Part shown: piece by piece, positions 28,261 through 36,775 of the stretch
How the letters are laid out: the number at the start of each line of letters is the position of its first letter
Numbering within the stretch: the stretch's first letter is position 1
From: Elusimicrobiota bacterium
Lineage (GTDB): Bacteria; Elusimicrobiota; Elusimicrobia; UBA1565; UBA9628
Assembly (NCBI GenBank): GCA_026388095.1
Contig: JAPLKL010000078.1
Location: 1 to 64,000, forward strand
DNA: 64,000 bases
Reading direction: 5' to 3'
Notes under the pieces: model-generated
What the model was told of the DNA's origin: nothing
The model's database searches: none
Seen by the model: the letters and a program-made list of their open reading frames with translations, nothing else
Translations under genes and position numbers: made by a program

Positions 28261-29511
28261 ATGCCGGTATTCGCCTACAAAGCCAAGGGCGCCGACGGGA
28301 AAGTCATCGAAGGCACCGTCGACGCGGAGGAGCAGAAGGCCGCGGTGGCGCGCCTGCGCGACCAGAAGCTCTCCATCCTCGAGATCGCGGAGCAGTCCGC
28401 CGGCCCGCTCGACGCGCTCAAGGCCCTCCTCAAGCGCAAGGGCAAGGTCACCAATCGCGACCTGGTGCTCTTCTCGCGCCAGCTCTCCACATTGGTGGGC
28501 GCCGGCGTGCCGATCGTGCAGAGCCTCGCCATTCTGGAGAATCAGGCCGAGAATCCGGCCTTCCGGGATGTCCTGAAGACCGTGCGCGGCGATATCGAGA
28601 GCGGGCTCTCCATATCGGACGCGCTCAAGAAGCACCCGGACGCCTTCCCCGAGCTCTACACCTCCATGATCAAGGCCGGCGAGCTGGGCGGCATACTCGA
28701 CACGATCTTGGAGCGCCTGACCGCCTACCTGGAGAGCAACGAGGCCCTGAGGGCCAAGGTCAAGTCCGCGATGATGTACCCCATCATCATCCTGACCATC
28801 TGCGCCGTCATCACCATCTTCCTGCTCACCTTCGTCATCCCCCGCTTCGCCACCATCTTCGAGAGCTTCGGGGCCAAGCTGCCGCTGCTGACCCAGATCC
28901 TCCTCGACCTCTCCAATTTCGTGAAGAACCCGATCGTCTTCATATGCATCTGCCTTTCCCCGGTGGCCGGCTGGTACGCGTTGAAGTACATCAACAAGAC
29001 CGCCGCCGGCAAGAAGTTCATCGATGGAAGGATCTTGGTCATCCCGCTGTTCGGCATCATCCTCAAGAAGGTGGCCGTGGCGCGCTTCACCCGCACCTTG
29101 GGGACGCTCATCAAGTCCGGCGTGCCCATCCTCCAGGCCCTGGAGACGGTGGCTTCCACCGCCGGCAACGTGGTCATCGCCGAGGCGGTGCTGAGCGCGC
29201 GCGAGTCCATCCGCGAGGGCGGGCACCTCAGCGACCCCCTCAAGAAGTCCGGCGTCTTCCCCAACATGGTGACGGCCATGATCTCGGTGGGCGAGGAGAC
29301 CGGCGCGCTCGACACCATGCTGGCCAAGATCGCGGACTTCTACGACCAGGAGGTCGACACCGCGGTCAAGGGTCTGACCTCGCTCATCGAGCCCATCGTC
29401 ATCGTGATCATGGGCGCCATCGTGGGCACCATCGTGGCCGCCATGTTCCTGCCCATGTTCGGCATGGGCGAGCTGGCCGGCAACATGGAAGGCGGCGGCA
29501 AGTCGGAGTAG
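28261..29511 (+). CDS. pilC: Type IV pilus / type II secretion inner-membrane platform protein, PilC/GspF family
   Basis: The 416-residue protein has the classic start PVFAYKAKGADGKVIEGTVDA. Two GspF domains (about residues 70-190 and 275-400) each contain FSRQLSTLVGAGVPIVQSL- / FTRTLGTLIKSGVPILQAL-type helices, with GEETGALDTML and three membrane segments. It assembles the pilus or pseudopilus with a PilB-type ATPase, none of which is nearby. TAGAAT lies 12 nt upstream of the ATG. The gene appears to stand alone. Confidence 0.94.
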   Translation: MPVFAYKAKGADGKVIEGTVDAEEQKAAVARLRDQKLSILEIAEQSAGPLDALKALLKRKGKVTNRDLVLFSRQLSTLVGAGVPIVQSLAILENQAENPAFRDVLKTVRGDIESGLSISDALKKHPDAFPELYTSMIKAGELGGILDTILERLTAYLESNEALRAKVKSAMMYPIIILTICAVITIFLLTFVIPRFATIFESFGAKLPLLTQILLDLSNFVKNPIVFICICLSPVAGWYALKYINKTAAGKKFIDGRILVIPLFGIILKKVAVARFTRTLGTLIKSGVPILQALETVASTAGNVVIAEAVLSARESIREGGHLSDPLKKSGVFPNMVTAMISVGEETGALDTMLAKIADFYDQEVDTAVKGLTSLIEPIVIVIMGAIVGTIVAAMFLPMFGMGELAGNMEGGGKSE

Positions 29512-29525
29512 TTCCCCGGATTCGG

Positions 29526-30857
29526 CTAGCCCAGCAGGGCCTTGCCCCGCAGCAGCCGGTGGTACTTGACGCCGAAGCGGTGCGCCTCGTCGCGCAGGCG
29601 CTGCAAAAGGCGCAGCGCCGGCCGGCTCTTATCCAGGATGAGGGCCTCAGGTTTCCCGGGCAGGAAGACCTCCTCGATGCGCTTGGCCAAAGCCGCCGCA
29701 GGGATGCGCAGCTTGAGTTCCTTGAGCTCGTTGAGGGCCGCGGCCAGCTGGCCTTTGCCGCCGTCGATGAGGATGAGGTCGGGCATGTCCTCGCCTTCGC
29801 GCTGCAGGCGGCCGTAGCGCCGCCGCACGGCCTCCGCGATGGAGGCGAAATCGTCGATGCCCGAGACCTCGCGCAGCCGGAACCTGCGGTAGTGGTCCTT
29901 GTGGGGCTCGCCGCCCTGGAAGCAGACCATGGCGGCCACGAGCTGGCGGCCCTGGAAATGCGAGACGTCGAAGCATTCGATGTGGAAGGGCGCCGCGGAG
30001 AGGCCCAGCGCGGCCTGCAGGTCCGTCACCGAACGGCTGGCGGCGATGGGCTGGGCGAGGTCTCCCGCCGCCACCGCGCGCACGCGCACCCGCTCGCTGA
30101 TCTGGTCGAGGGCGGACAGGTTGTCGCGCAGGCGGGCGGCGCGCTCGTACTCCAGGTTCTTCGCGGCCTCGCGCATCTCGCTCTCGAAGCGCCGGCGCAG
30201 GTCCGCGTGGCGGCCTGAGAAGAAGAGGACCGCGTCCTGCACCACCCGGCCGTAGTCCTGGCGGCTGATGTGGCCCGCGCAGGGCGCCGGGCAGTCCTTG
30301 GTGTGGTAGTAGAGGCAGGAATGCAAGGTGCGCTTATCCAGAGGCTTGTCCATGCCGAAATCCCAGCGGCAGGGCCGCAAGGGGAAGAACTTCCGCTTCC
30401 AGAGATGGTCGAGCAGGCCCTTGATGGGCGCGACCATCGGATAGGGGCCGAAGTAGCGGGCCCCGTCCTTGACCTTGCGGCGGGTCAGCAGGATGCGCGG
30501 GAAGTCCTCCTGCACCGTGATCTTCACGTAAGGGTAGGACTTGTCGTCCTTCCACATCGCGTTGAAGAAGGGCTGGTGCTCGCGGATGAGGCGCCGCTCC
30601 AGCAGCAGGGCCTCGCGCTCCGAGCCGCAGGGCACGTAGTCGATGGCGCGGATCAGCGGGGCCAGGTAAGAGTTCTTGAGGTCGGGCTTGTTCGGGTTGA
30701 AGTATTGGGCGACGCGCTTGAAGAGGTCCTTGGCCTTGCCGATGTAGAGGATGACGCCGCGGGCGTCGCGCATGAGGTAGACGCCGCAGGCGTGCGGGAC
30801 GTGGCTGCGGTCCGGGCTGCCTGGACCGGCTGAGCGGCGGACCGCTAACCCACCCAT
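29526..30857 (-). CDS. uvrC: Compact UvrC-like excinuclease lacking the C-terminal HhH domain
   Basis: The 443-residue protein has an N-terminal GIY-YIG nuclease (CGVYLMRDARGVILYIGKAKDL), a UVR motif (EMREAAKNLEYERAARLRDNL, about 220-245) and the UvrC RNase-H-like domain (CFDVSHFQG, LILIDGGKGQL, DEAHRFGVKYHR). Typical UvrC has about 600 residues with a C-terminal helix-hairpin-helix DNA-binding pair. Here the protein ends soon after the RNase H core (RLLRGKALLG*), and the linker before that domain is also short. It should make both incisions if complexed with UvrB, but DNA engagement may differ. It overlaps the histidine kinase gene by 13 bp. Confidence 0.85.
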   Translation of the reverse strand: MGGLAVRRSAGPGSPDRSHVPHACGVYLMRDARGVILYIGKAKDLFKRVAQYFNPNKPDLKNSYLAPLIRAIDYVPCGSEREALLLERRLIREHQPFFNAMWKDDKSYPYVKITVQEDFPRILLTRRKVKDGARYFGPYPMVAPIKGLLDHLWKRKFFPLRPCRWDFGMDKPLDKRTLHSCLYYHTKDCPAPCAGHISRQDYGRVVQDAVLFFSGRHADLRRRFESEMREAAKNLEYERAARLRDNLSALDQISERVRVRAVAAGDLAQPIAASRSVTDLQAALGLSAAPFHIECFDVSHFQGRQLVAAMVCFQGGEPHKDHYRRFRLREVSGIDDFASIAEAVRRRYGRLQREGEDMPDLILIDGGKGQLAAALNELKELKLRIPAAALAKRIEEVFLPGKPEALILDKSRPALRLLQRLRDEAHRFGVKYHRLLRGKALLG

Positions 30858-32098
30858 CGGGTATCCGTGCCTCGGTCGCGCTTGACGATCCGGAAGGTGA
30901 CGGTGGTCCCCTGGTGGAGTCGGGATTCGACGAAGAGGATGCCCTTATGGGCCTGGGCGATCTTCTGGGCGGTCCAAAGGCCCAGGCCCAGACCCCCGAT
31001 CGAGGCGTTGACGGCGTTCTCGCCGCGGAAGAAGGGGGTGAAGAGGCAGGACTGTTCGGACTGGGGGATGCCGATGCCCCCATCCTGCACGACGAAGTCG
31101 TAGCCCTCCTCGTTCTCGCTGAAATCGAGGCTGACGCCGTTGCCTGCGAGGGTGTACTTGATGGCGTTTGCGACCAAGTCGTCCAAGAGCTCGGCGAGAT
31201 GGGCTCTGTCTCCCAGGAAGCTCGGCGAGGACCCGGCGCTGGAGACCGAGAACTGGAGCTTCTTCAGGGCGGCGGCGGGCTCGAAGCGCGCCCGCACGTT
31301 CTCCAGAAGGGCCCTGGGGTCGACCAAGTCCACGCAGAGCTGCGGGGTCCAGGCGGTGAGAGCGCCCTTCTCGAAGAGGCCCGCGCACCGGGAGCGCATC
31401 TGGTTGGTCTCCGTTTCCAGCTGGGGCGCGAGCTGCCGCGGCTCCAGTCCCGAGCCGAGGATCGCGAGCAGCCGGGACAGGTGGTCCTGCAGCAGGTTTT
31501 GCGCGGCCTGGAAGGATTCGGATGCGAAACGGGCCTTGAGCGCCGCCTCCTGGAGAGGGGCCGGCGCGAGCCGGGCGCAGCCGCGGAACCCGGCGAAGGC
31601 GCCGGCTTCCTGCACGCCGTAGAGATCGACCTGCAGAGTCACGCTGTCGCCGGTCTTGCGTTTGCCGAGCATAAGCACGGTCCGCCGGAGCTGGCCGGCC
31701 GGGATGAAAGCGGCGTCCGGCACCCCGCCCGACCAGACCAGATAGTCCCAGAGACGCCGGCCTTTCAGGAATTCCGGGACCTGGCGCAGGCATTCGGCCA
31801 TGGCCGTGTTGATCTCGCGGACCTTGCCGGAGGCGTCGACCCGGAATATCCCGTCGTGCACGCGCTCCGTGAAAGTCTGCAGCTCGACCTCGCTCCGGGT
31901 CGCGCGGTCTTCCTTCTGGCGGACGATGCCGTCGATCTGGAGCGCTCCCGCCAGCGCACCCAACAGCGCGAAAACGCAGACCGCGAAGATGGCGACGGCG
32001 AAGAGGGGGTCCTGAAAGACCGTGGCCTGCAGGACATAGGCCAGGGGCAAGGCGCTGAAGATGAGGATGGCCAGAAGCAGGCGCGCCCGGAAGCTCAT
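30845..32098 (-). CDS. Membrane sensor histidine kinase with PAS domain
   Basis: The 417-residue protein has two N-terminal transmembrane helices (about 8-25 and 33-55) with almost no periplasmic loop. A PAS domain follows (about 75-185, FTERVHDGIFRVDASGKVREIN), then a dimerisation helix with a possible phospho-acceptor His in LLQDHLSRLLAIL. The ATPase domain has an N-box (LLDDLVANAIKYT), G1 (VQDGGIGIP) and G2 (GGLGLGLWTAQKI). The H-box is atypical. No response regulator is adjacent; uvrC follows with overlap. TAGAAT sits 6 nt before the ATG. Confidence 0.85.
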   Translation of the reverse strand: MSFRARLLLAILIFSALPLAYVLQATVFQDPLFAVAIFAVCVFALLGALAGALQIDGIVRQKEDRATRSEVELQTFTERVHDGIFRVDASGKVREINTAMAECLRQVPEFLKGRRLWDYLVWSGGVPDAAFIPAGQLRRTVLMLGKRKTGDSVTLQVDLYGVQEAGAFAGFRGCARLAPAPLQEAALKARFASESFQAAQNLLQDHLSRLLAILGSGLEPRQLAPQLETETNQMRSRCAGLFEKGALTAWTPQLCVDLVDPRALLENVRARFEPAAALKKLQFSVSSAGSSPSFLGDRAHLAELLDDLVANAIKYTLAGNGVSLDFSENEEGYDFVVQDGGIGIPQSEQSCLFTPFFRGENAVNASIGGLGLGLWTAQKIAQAHKGILFVESRLHQGTTVTFRIVKRDRGTDTRWVG

Positions 32099-32104
32099 GG
32101 CCGG

Positions 32105-32110
32105 ATTCTA
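32105..32110 (-). promoter_or_regulatory. -10 element of the histidine kinase gene, 6 nt from start
   Basis: TAGAAT on the minus strand, preceded by TTTTGC, ends 6 nt before ATG 32098 (spacer CCGGCC). No ribosome-binding site. Leaderless transcript predicted. Confidence 0.5.
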
Positions 32111-32142
32111 GCAAAACCGGGGGGCTGAGGCTGGCTGCCGGT

Positions 32143-32172
32143 TTGACGCTGAGCGCCCCTAAGTGGTTTAAT
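32143..32172 (+). promoter_or_regulatory. Promoter of rpsT
   Basis: TTGACG (32143-32148), an 18-bp spacer and TTTAAT (32167-32172) form a good sigma-70-type promoter. The -10 is 8 nt from ATG 32181, so even this ribosomal-protein gene appears to be leaderless or nearly so. Confidence 0.6.
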
Positions 32173-32180
32173 CTTCTCCT

Positions 32181-32486
32181 ATGCCAGCCAAGAAGAAGAC
32201 CATGCGGCACCGCTCGGGCATCAAGGCCCACCGGCAGTCGCTCAGACGACACGCGCGCAACGTCGACATGAAGAAGACCATCCGCCGGGCGGCGCGCGCC
32301 GCCGGCGACGCGGCCACGGCCAAGGACTCCAAGACCTCCGAGCTCCTGGCCAAGGCCTCCTCGGCTTTCGACCGGGCCGCCCAGCGCGGCGTCATCCATT
32401 GGAAGACCGCCGCGCGCCGGAAGTCCCGCCTAGCCAAGCGCGTGGCGGCCGGGCTCGCCGCGACCGCCGCTCCCGCGAAAGCCTAA
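32181..32486 (+). CDS. rpsT: 30S ribosomal protein S20
   Basis: The 101-residue very basic protein matches S20, with KKKTMRHRSGIKAHRQSLRRHARNVDMKKTIRRAARAAG and the C-terminal GVIHWKTAARRKSRLAKRVA, the helix bundle that binds 16S rRNA. Length is slightly above the usual 85-90 because of an Ala-rich tail. It is monocistronic, convergent with holA, with a bidirectional terminator between them. Confidence 0.96.
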   Translation: MPAKKKTMRHRSGIKAHRQSLRRHARNVDMKKTIRRAARAAGDAATAKDSKTSELLAKASSAFDRAAQRGVIHWKTAARRKSRLAKRVAAGLAATAAPAKA

Positions 32487-32506
32487 GGCTCCGGACGGAG
32501 CCGCGT

Positions 32507-32534
32507 CACAGACACCCCGTCAGGGGTGTCTGTG
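32507..32534. terminator. Bidirectional terminator between rpsT and holA
   Basis: CACAGACACCCC (32507-32518) and GGGGTGTCTGTG (32523-32534) form a 12-bp perfect stem with a GTCA loop, followed by CTATTT. A smaller stem (GGCTCC / GGAGCC, 32487-32502) precedes it. It separates convergent genes and probably stops transcription both ways. Confidence 0.75.
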
Positions 32535-33542
32535 CTATTTGGAGCAGAGGTCCACGACCAGCCGCTCGATCTCCTGCGCAGCCGAGAGCCAGGTGCGCGA
32601 CTTCAGCGAGACCTCGGCCTCCAGGCAGGCGCCCAGGTCCCGGCGCAGCCGGGCCTCGCTGAGGCGCTTGAGCATCCCCAGGTAATCCCGGTCATAATAG
32701 CTGTGCAGGCGCAGGGAGCCGAAGACCTCGGCCTCCGAGCGGCCGGCCTTGAGCATGCGCTTGGCGCGCAGCTGCTTGAGCACCGCCGATCGGATCTGGT
32801 TCAGGGCGTGGAATGCCTGATCGGAGGGCTTCCCCTCATGGAAGAAGCGCTGCAGGTGCGTTAAGGCCGCTTTGAGCTGGCGGGTCTGTATGAGGCGGGG
32901 CAGGGCGAAAGGGTCGGCCGTCTTCTGATAGCCCAGGCAGGCGGCCACATGCTCCGGGCCGATCGACTGAGCCTGGGCCGCGAAGAGCGCGGCCTTCTCC
33001 AGCTCTTGCTTGAGGATGGCCCAGTCCGTGCCCGCTTCCGCGACCAGAGCCTCGGCCGCTTCGGCGGAGAAGCCCTTGCCGGTCCGGCGGGCCTCGGCCT
33101 GCAGACGCGCCACGGCGTCCTCCTCGCGCAGGGGCTTGAACAAGCACACGGCCCCGGCCGCGGCCGCGGCCTTGAGCAAGGCGTCGCGCGCGTCGAGCTT
33201 GCGCTCCTCGGAGAAAAGGACCAGCGAGGTGCTGGGCGAGGGCGCCTGGAGATAGCCGGCCAGGACGGAGCGGACCTCGGCCGGCAGCTTGGCGCTCTCG
33301 ACGACGACCAGGCGCCGGTCCGCGAACACGGGCAAGGTCATGGCTTCGCTGACCACGGCCGCGGCCTGGCCTGCGGGGTCTCCGGCGAAGTGCGCGAAGT
33401 TGAACCCGTCGGGGGCGATGGCCGCTTTCAGGGCGGCTGCCGCTTCGGACCTCGCGGAGGCGTCCTCGCCTATGAAATAATAGACCGGGCGGAACTTCCC
33501 CGCCTGCCATTCCTTGACGAGGTCGGCGTAGCGGGTCTCCAT
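32535..33542 (-). CDS. holA: DNA polymerase III, delta subunit
   Basis: The 335-residue protein has the HolA pattern: an N-terminal domain starting RPVYYFIGEDASARSEAAAALKAA, the mid-protein FKPLREEDAVARLQAEARRTGKGFSAEAAEAL, and the C-terminal collar with LIQTRQLKAALTHLQRFF and RMLKAGRSEAEVFGSLRLHSYYDRDYLGML. Delta opens the sliding clamp during loading. The order leuS-lptE-holA equals that of Escherichia coli and many didermic bacteria, which reinforces the calls of all three. It follows lptE directly with no gap. Confidence 0.9.
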   Translation of the reverse strand: METRYADLVKEWQAGKFRPVYYFIGEDASARSEAAAALKAAIAPDGFNFAHFAGDPAGQAAAVVSEAMTLPVFADRRLVVVESAKLPAEVRSVLAGYLQAPSPSTSLVLFSEERKLDARDALLKAAAAAGAVCLFKPLREEDAVARLQAEARRTGKGFSAEAAEALVAEAGTDWAILKQELEKAALFAAQAQSIGPEHVAACLGYQKTADPFALPRLIQTRQLKAALTHLQRFFHEGKPSDQAFHALNQIRSAVLKQLRAKRMLKAGRSEAEVFGSLRLHSYYDRDYLGMLKRLSEARLRRDLGACLEAEVSLKSRTWLSAAQEIERLVVDLCSK

Positions 33543-34163
33543 CTAATAGGCGTGGGGATTGACCGGCGTCAGAGGCGTCTCCGGCGCGGCCAGCGGTTCG
33601 GTCGAGGGGGCGTCGCCCTGGATGACGCGCCGCGAGGTGCCGGTGACCGAGCCGAAGCCGTCGATGACCCGCTTGACGATGTCCTTGGCCAAGGTGGTCC
33701 AGATCTGCTCGCGGGCCTGCTCTTCGGTCAGGCCTCCGGCCAAAGTGGGGGCGGAGTAGGTGAAGACTTCGTCGATGTTCCTCTCGACCCAGAGGGCCTG
33801 GTCGGGCTTCTTGCGGTCCACGAACTGCAGGTCGGTGAGCACGCGCAGCTTGTAGGCCGTGGGCACGAGGTTGGCGTCGTACTGGATGGGGGTGTTGATG
33901 TAGCGCGAGATCGTCGTCCAGACCACGCCGTCCGCGTCGGTCTCGGGGACGAGGGGATAGCGGCCGTCGCGCAGGAACTCGTCGCGCACGGTCAGCATGA
34001 GCTTGTCCTCGAGACCGAACTGTCCGGTCTTGTTGATGATGGGATGCAAGGCGATGCGGCGGACGTTCTGGGGCAGGAGCTGCGGGGTGGGGTTGTAGTG
34101 GATATCGTCCCCGGCGCATCCCAGGGCCGCCGCCGTCACCAACAGGTACCAGTGTCTGCGCAT
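33543..34163 (-). CDS. lptE: LPS-assembly lipoprotein LptE
   Basis: The 206-residue lipoprotein begins MRRHWYLLVTAAALGC (lipobox AALGC). It continues with the LptE-like NVRRIALHPIINKTGQFGLEDKLMLTVRDEFLRDGRYPLVPE and an alternating beta region. LptE plugs the LptD barrel that inserts lipopolysaccharide. Its position between leuS and holA matches the conserved neighbourhood. It is the best evidence in the window for an LPS-type outer membrane. GAGGT precedes ATG 34163. Confidence 0.85.
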   Translation of the reverse strand: MRRHWYLLVTAAALGCAGDDIHYNPTPQLLPQNVRRIALHPIINKTGQFGLEDKLMLTVRDEFLRDGRYPLVPETDADGVVWTTISRYINTPIQYDANLVPTAYKLRVLTDLQFVDRKKPDQALWVERNIDEVFTYSAPTLAGGLTEEQAREQIWTTLAKDIVKRVIDGFGSVTGTSRRVIQGDAPSTEPLAAPETPLTPVNPHAY

Positions 34164-34168
34164 GTGCG

Positions 34169-36694
34169 TTACCTCGCGACGATGTTGACCAAACGGTTGG
34201 GGACCACGATGACCTTGGCCACGGCCTTCCCCTGCAGTGCGGCTTTGACCTTCTCCAGCGCCAGGGCCGCCTCCTGGACCGGGCCTTGGGCCGCGTCCGC
34301 AGCGCAGGTGAATGTGGCGCGGACCTTGCCGTTGACCTGCACCGCGTACTCGACTTCCCGGTCCTTGAGGTATTCTACCTCAAAACTGGGCCAGACTTGC
34401 CGCGCCAGGCAGTCCTTGTGGCCCAGCCTCTCCCAGAGCTCCTCGGTGAGGTGCGGGGCGAAGGGGTGCAGGAGGGTGACCAGCATCTCCAGGTCCTTGC
34501 GCGCCGGGACCTTGGCCTTCTGGACCTCATTGGAGTAGATCATCAGGGCCGAGATGGCGGTGTTGAAGCCGAAGGTCGCGATGTCATCGGTGACCTTCTT
34601 GATGGTCCGGTGCCGGGTGCTGACGCAGCCTTCGTCGGCTCCGGGCGCCTCGGTCTCCAGGACCAGGGCCCAGACCTTGCGCAGGAAGCGCGAGACGCCC
34701 TCGATGGAGCGCATGTCCCAGGGCTTGGAGTCCTCGAAGGGGCCCATGAACATCTCGTAGAGCCGGAAGGCGTCCGCCCCGTAGTCCTTGAGCACCTCGT
34801 CGGGGTTGACCACGTTCTTCTTGGACTTGGACATCTTCTCGATCTGGCTGTCGAGCTTCTCCCCGGTCTCCGTGAGCGTCGCCAAGCCGTCCTCGCCGAA
34901 GGTGACCTTGTCGTAGTGGTGATAGACGCCCTTGCCGTCGCGGTAGGAGTAGCTCAGGATCATGCCCTGATGGCGCAGCTTCTGGAACGGCTCCGGGGTG
35001 GAGACGAAGCCGCAGTCGAAGAGGACTTTGTGCCAGAAGCGCGCGTAGAGCAGGTGCAAGACGGCGTGCTCGGCTCCGCCCACGTAGCAGTCCACCGGCA
35101 TCCAGGCCTTCTCCTTGGCCTGGTCCCAGCCGACCGCCGGGTTCTTGGGGTCCAGGAAGCGGAGATAGTACCAGCAGGAGCCCGCCCACTGCGGCATGGT
35201 ATTGGTCTCGCGCTTGGCCGCGGCGCCGCAGGACGGGCACTTGGTGTCGACCCAGTCCGGGATGTTGGCCAGAGGGGACTCGCCGGTGCCCGTGGGCTTG
35301 TAGTCCGTCACCTGCGGCAGGCGGACGGGCAGGTCCTGCTCCAGGACCGGCACCTGGCCGCACTTGGGGCAATGGATGATGGGGATGGGCTCGCCCCAGT
35401 AGCGCTGGCGCGAGAATATCCAGTCGCGCAGCTTGTAGACCACGGTGCCGCGTCCGCGTCCTGTCTTCTGGAGCTGGGCGATGGCCGTCGCCTTCGCCTG
35501 GCAAGTGGGCTGCCCATCAAAGAGGGGGGAGTTCACCGCCACGCCTTCCTCGAAGAAGCCCTGGGCCTGGATGTCCTGCGCTTGCCCCGGCTTGTCCGCG
35601 GGCCGGACCACCTCGCGGATGGGCAAGTTGAACTTGCGGGCGAACTCGTGGTCGCGCTCGTCATGGCCGGGCACGGCCATGATGGCGCCCGTGCCGTAGC
35701 CGGCCAGGACGTAGTCGGCGATCCAGACCGGGATCTTCTCCCCGTTGAGGGGGTTGATCGCGTGGGAGCCGGTGTACGCCCCGGTCTTGTCCTTCTGGAG
35801 CTCGGTGCGCTCCAGGTCCGACTTGGCCGACGCGGCCTTGATGTAGGCCTCGACCTCGGCGCGCCGGTCGCGCTTGGTCAGCGTCTTGACCAGGTGGTGT
35901 TCCGGCGCCAGGACCATGTAGGTGGCGCCGTAGAGGGTGTCGGGCCGGGTGGTGAACACGGTCAGGTCGTCTCCGGTCTCCAGCTGGAAATGCACCTCGG
36001 CGCCCTCGGAGCGGCCGATCCAGTTGCGCTGCATGGTCAAAGTGGAATGGGGCCAGTCCAGGTCCTTGAGGTCGGCTTCCAGCCGGTCGGCGTAGGCCGT
36101 GATCTTGAGGACCCATTGCCGGATGCTCTTTCGTTCGACCTTGGCGCCGCAGCGCTCGCAGTTGCCGCCGAAGACCTCCTCGTTGGCCAAGCCGGTCTTG
36201 CAGGAGGGGCAGAAGTTGATGGGCGCGGTGCTCTCGTAGGCCAAGCCCTTCTTGAAGAGCTGCAGGAAGATCCACTGGGTCCAGCGATAATACTCCGGGG
36301 CGGTGGTGTCCACCTCGCGGTCCCAGTCGTAGGAGAAGCCCAGAGACTGGATCTGGCGGCGGAAATTGGCGATGTTCCTCTGGGTGACCACGGAGGGGTG
36401 GGTGCCGGTCTGCAGGGCAAAGTTCTCCGCGGGCAGGCCGAAAGCGTCCCAGCCCATGGGGTGGAGCACGTCGAAGCCCTGCATGCGCTTCATGCGGCAG
36501 AGGATGTCGGTGGCGGTGTAGCCCTCGGGATGGCCGACGTGGAGGCCGTCTGCCGAAGGGTAGGGGAACATGTCGAGGCAGTAGAATTTCTTGCCGGGGC
36601 GGGGCAGGTCGGGGGTCTTGAAGACGGAGTCTTTGGCCCAGCGGGACTGCGCCTTGGCCTCGATCTCCGCCCAGGGGATGCGCTCGGTCCTCAC
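34169..36694 (-). CDS. leuS: Leucyl-tRNA synthetase
   Basis: The 841-residue class I synthetase has the HIGH motif as HVGH in YPSADGLHVGHPEGY, a CP1 editing domain (TLYGATYMVLAPEHHLV; GTGAIMAVPGHDERD), a zinc-type insertion with CPKCG and CPSCG, and KMSKS in QIEKMSKSKKNVVNPDEV. GTG 36694 is chosen as start: it is 6 nt after TATAAT and the protein begins RTERIPWAEIEAKAQ as expected. It heads the leuS-lptE-holA operon. Confidence 0.97.
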   Translation of the reverse strand: MRTERIPWAEIEAKAQSRWAKDSVFKTPDLPRPGKKFYCLDMFPYPSADGLHVGHPEGYTATDILCRMKRMQGFDVLHPMGWDAFGLPAENFALQTGTHPSVVTQRNIANFRRQIQSLGFSYDWDREVDTTAPEYYRWTQWIFLQLFKKGLAYESTAPINFCPSCKTGLANEEVFGGNCERCGAKVERKSIRQWVLKITAYADRLEADLKDLDWPHSTLTMQRNWIGRSEGAEVHFQLETGDDLTVFTTRPDTLYGATYMVLAPEHHLVKTLTKRDRRAEVEAYIKAASAKSDLERTELQKDKTGAYTGSHAINPLNGEKIPVWIADYVLAGYGTGAIMAVPGHDERDHEFARKFNLPIREVVRPADKPGQAQDIQAQGFFEEGVAVNSPLFDGQPTCQAKATAIAQLQKTGRGRGTVVYKLRDWIFSRQRYWGEPIPIIHCPKCGQVPVLEQDLPVRLPQVTDYKPTGTGESPLANIPDWVDTKCPSCGAAAKRETNTMPQWAGSCWYYLRFLDPKNPAVGWDQAKEKAWMPVDCYVGGAEHAVLHLLYARFWHKVLFDCGFVSTPEPFQKLRHQGMILSYSYRDGKGVYHHYDKVTFGEDGLATLTETGEKLDSQIEKMSKSKKNVVNPDEVLKDYGADAFRLYEMFMGPFEDSKPWDMRSIEGVSRFLRKVWALVLETEAPGADEGCVSTRHRTIKKVTDDIATFGFNTAISALMIYSNEVQKAKVPARKDLEMLVTLLHPFAPHLTEELWERLGHKDCLARQVWPSFEVEYLKDREVEYAVQVNGKVRATFTCAADAAQGPVQEAALALEKVKAALQGKAVAKVIVVPNRLVNIVAR

Positions 36695-36700
36695 GCGGGG

Positions 36701-36706
36701 ATTATA
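36701..36706 (-). promoter_or_regulatory. -10 element of leuS, 6 nt from a GTG start
   Basis: A consensus TATAAT on the minus strand lies 6 nt before GTG 36694. There is no room for a ribosome-binding site, so a leaderless GTG start is predicted. TTGACA further upstream is 25 bp away, too far for a standard spacer. Confidence 0.55.
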
Positions 36707-36775
36707 CCATTTGGACTGACGCCGCCATTCTTGTCAAAAATATGCAACAAATTTAGGGGATAGTAATAGCCGGCC

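Noticed and set aside
36733-36775. -35 TTGTCA/TTGACA shared by leuS and the outer-membrane protein gene
   Set aside because: Spacing to either -10 is about 24-25 bp, outside the sigma-70 range.
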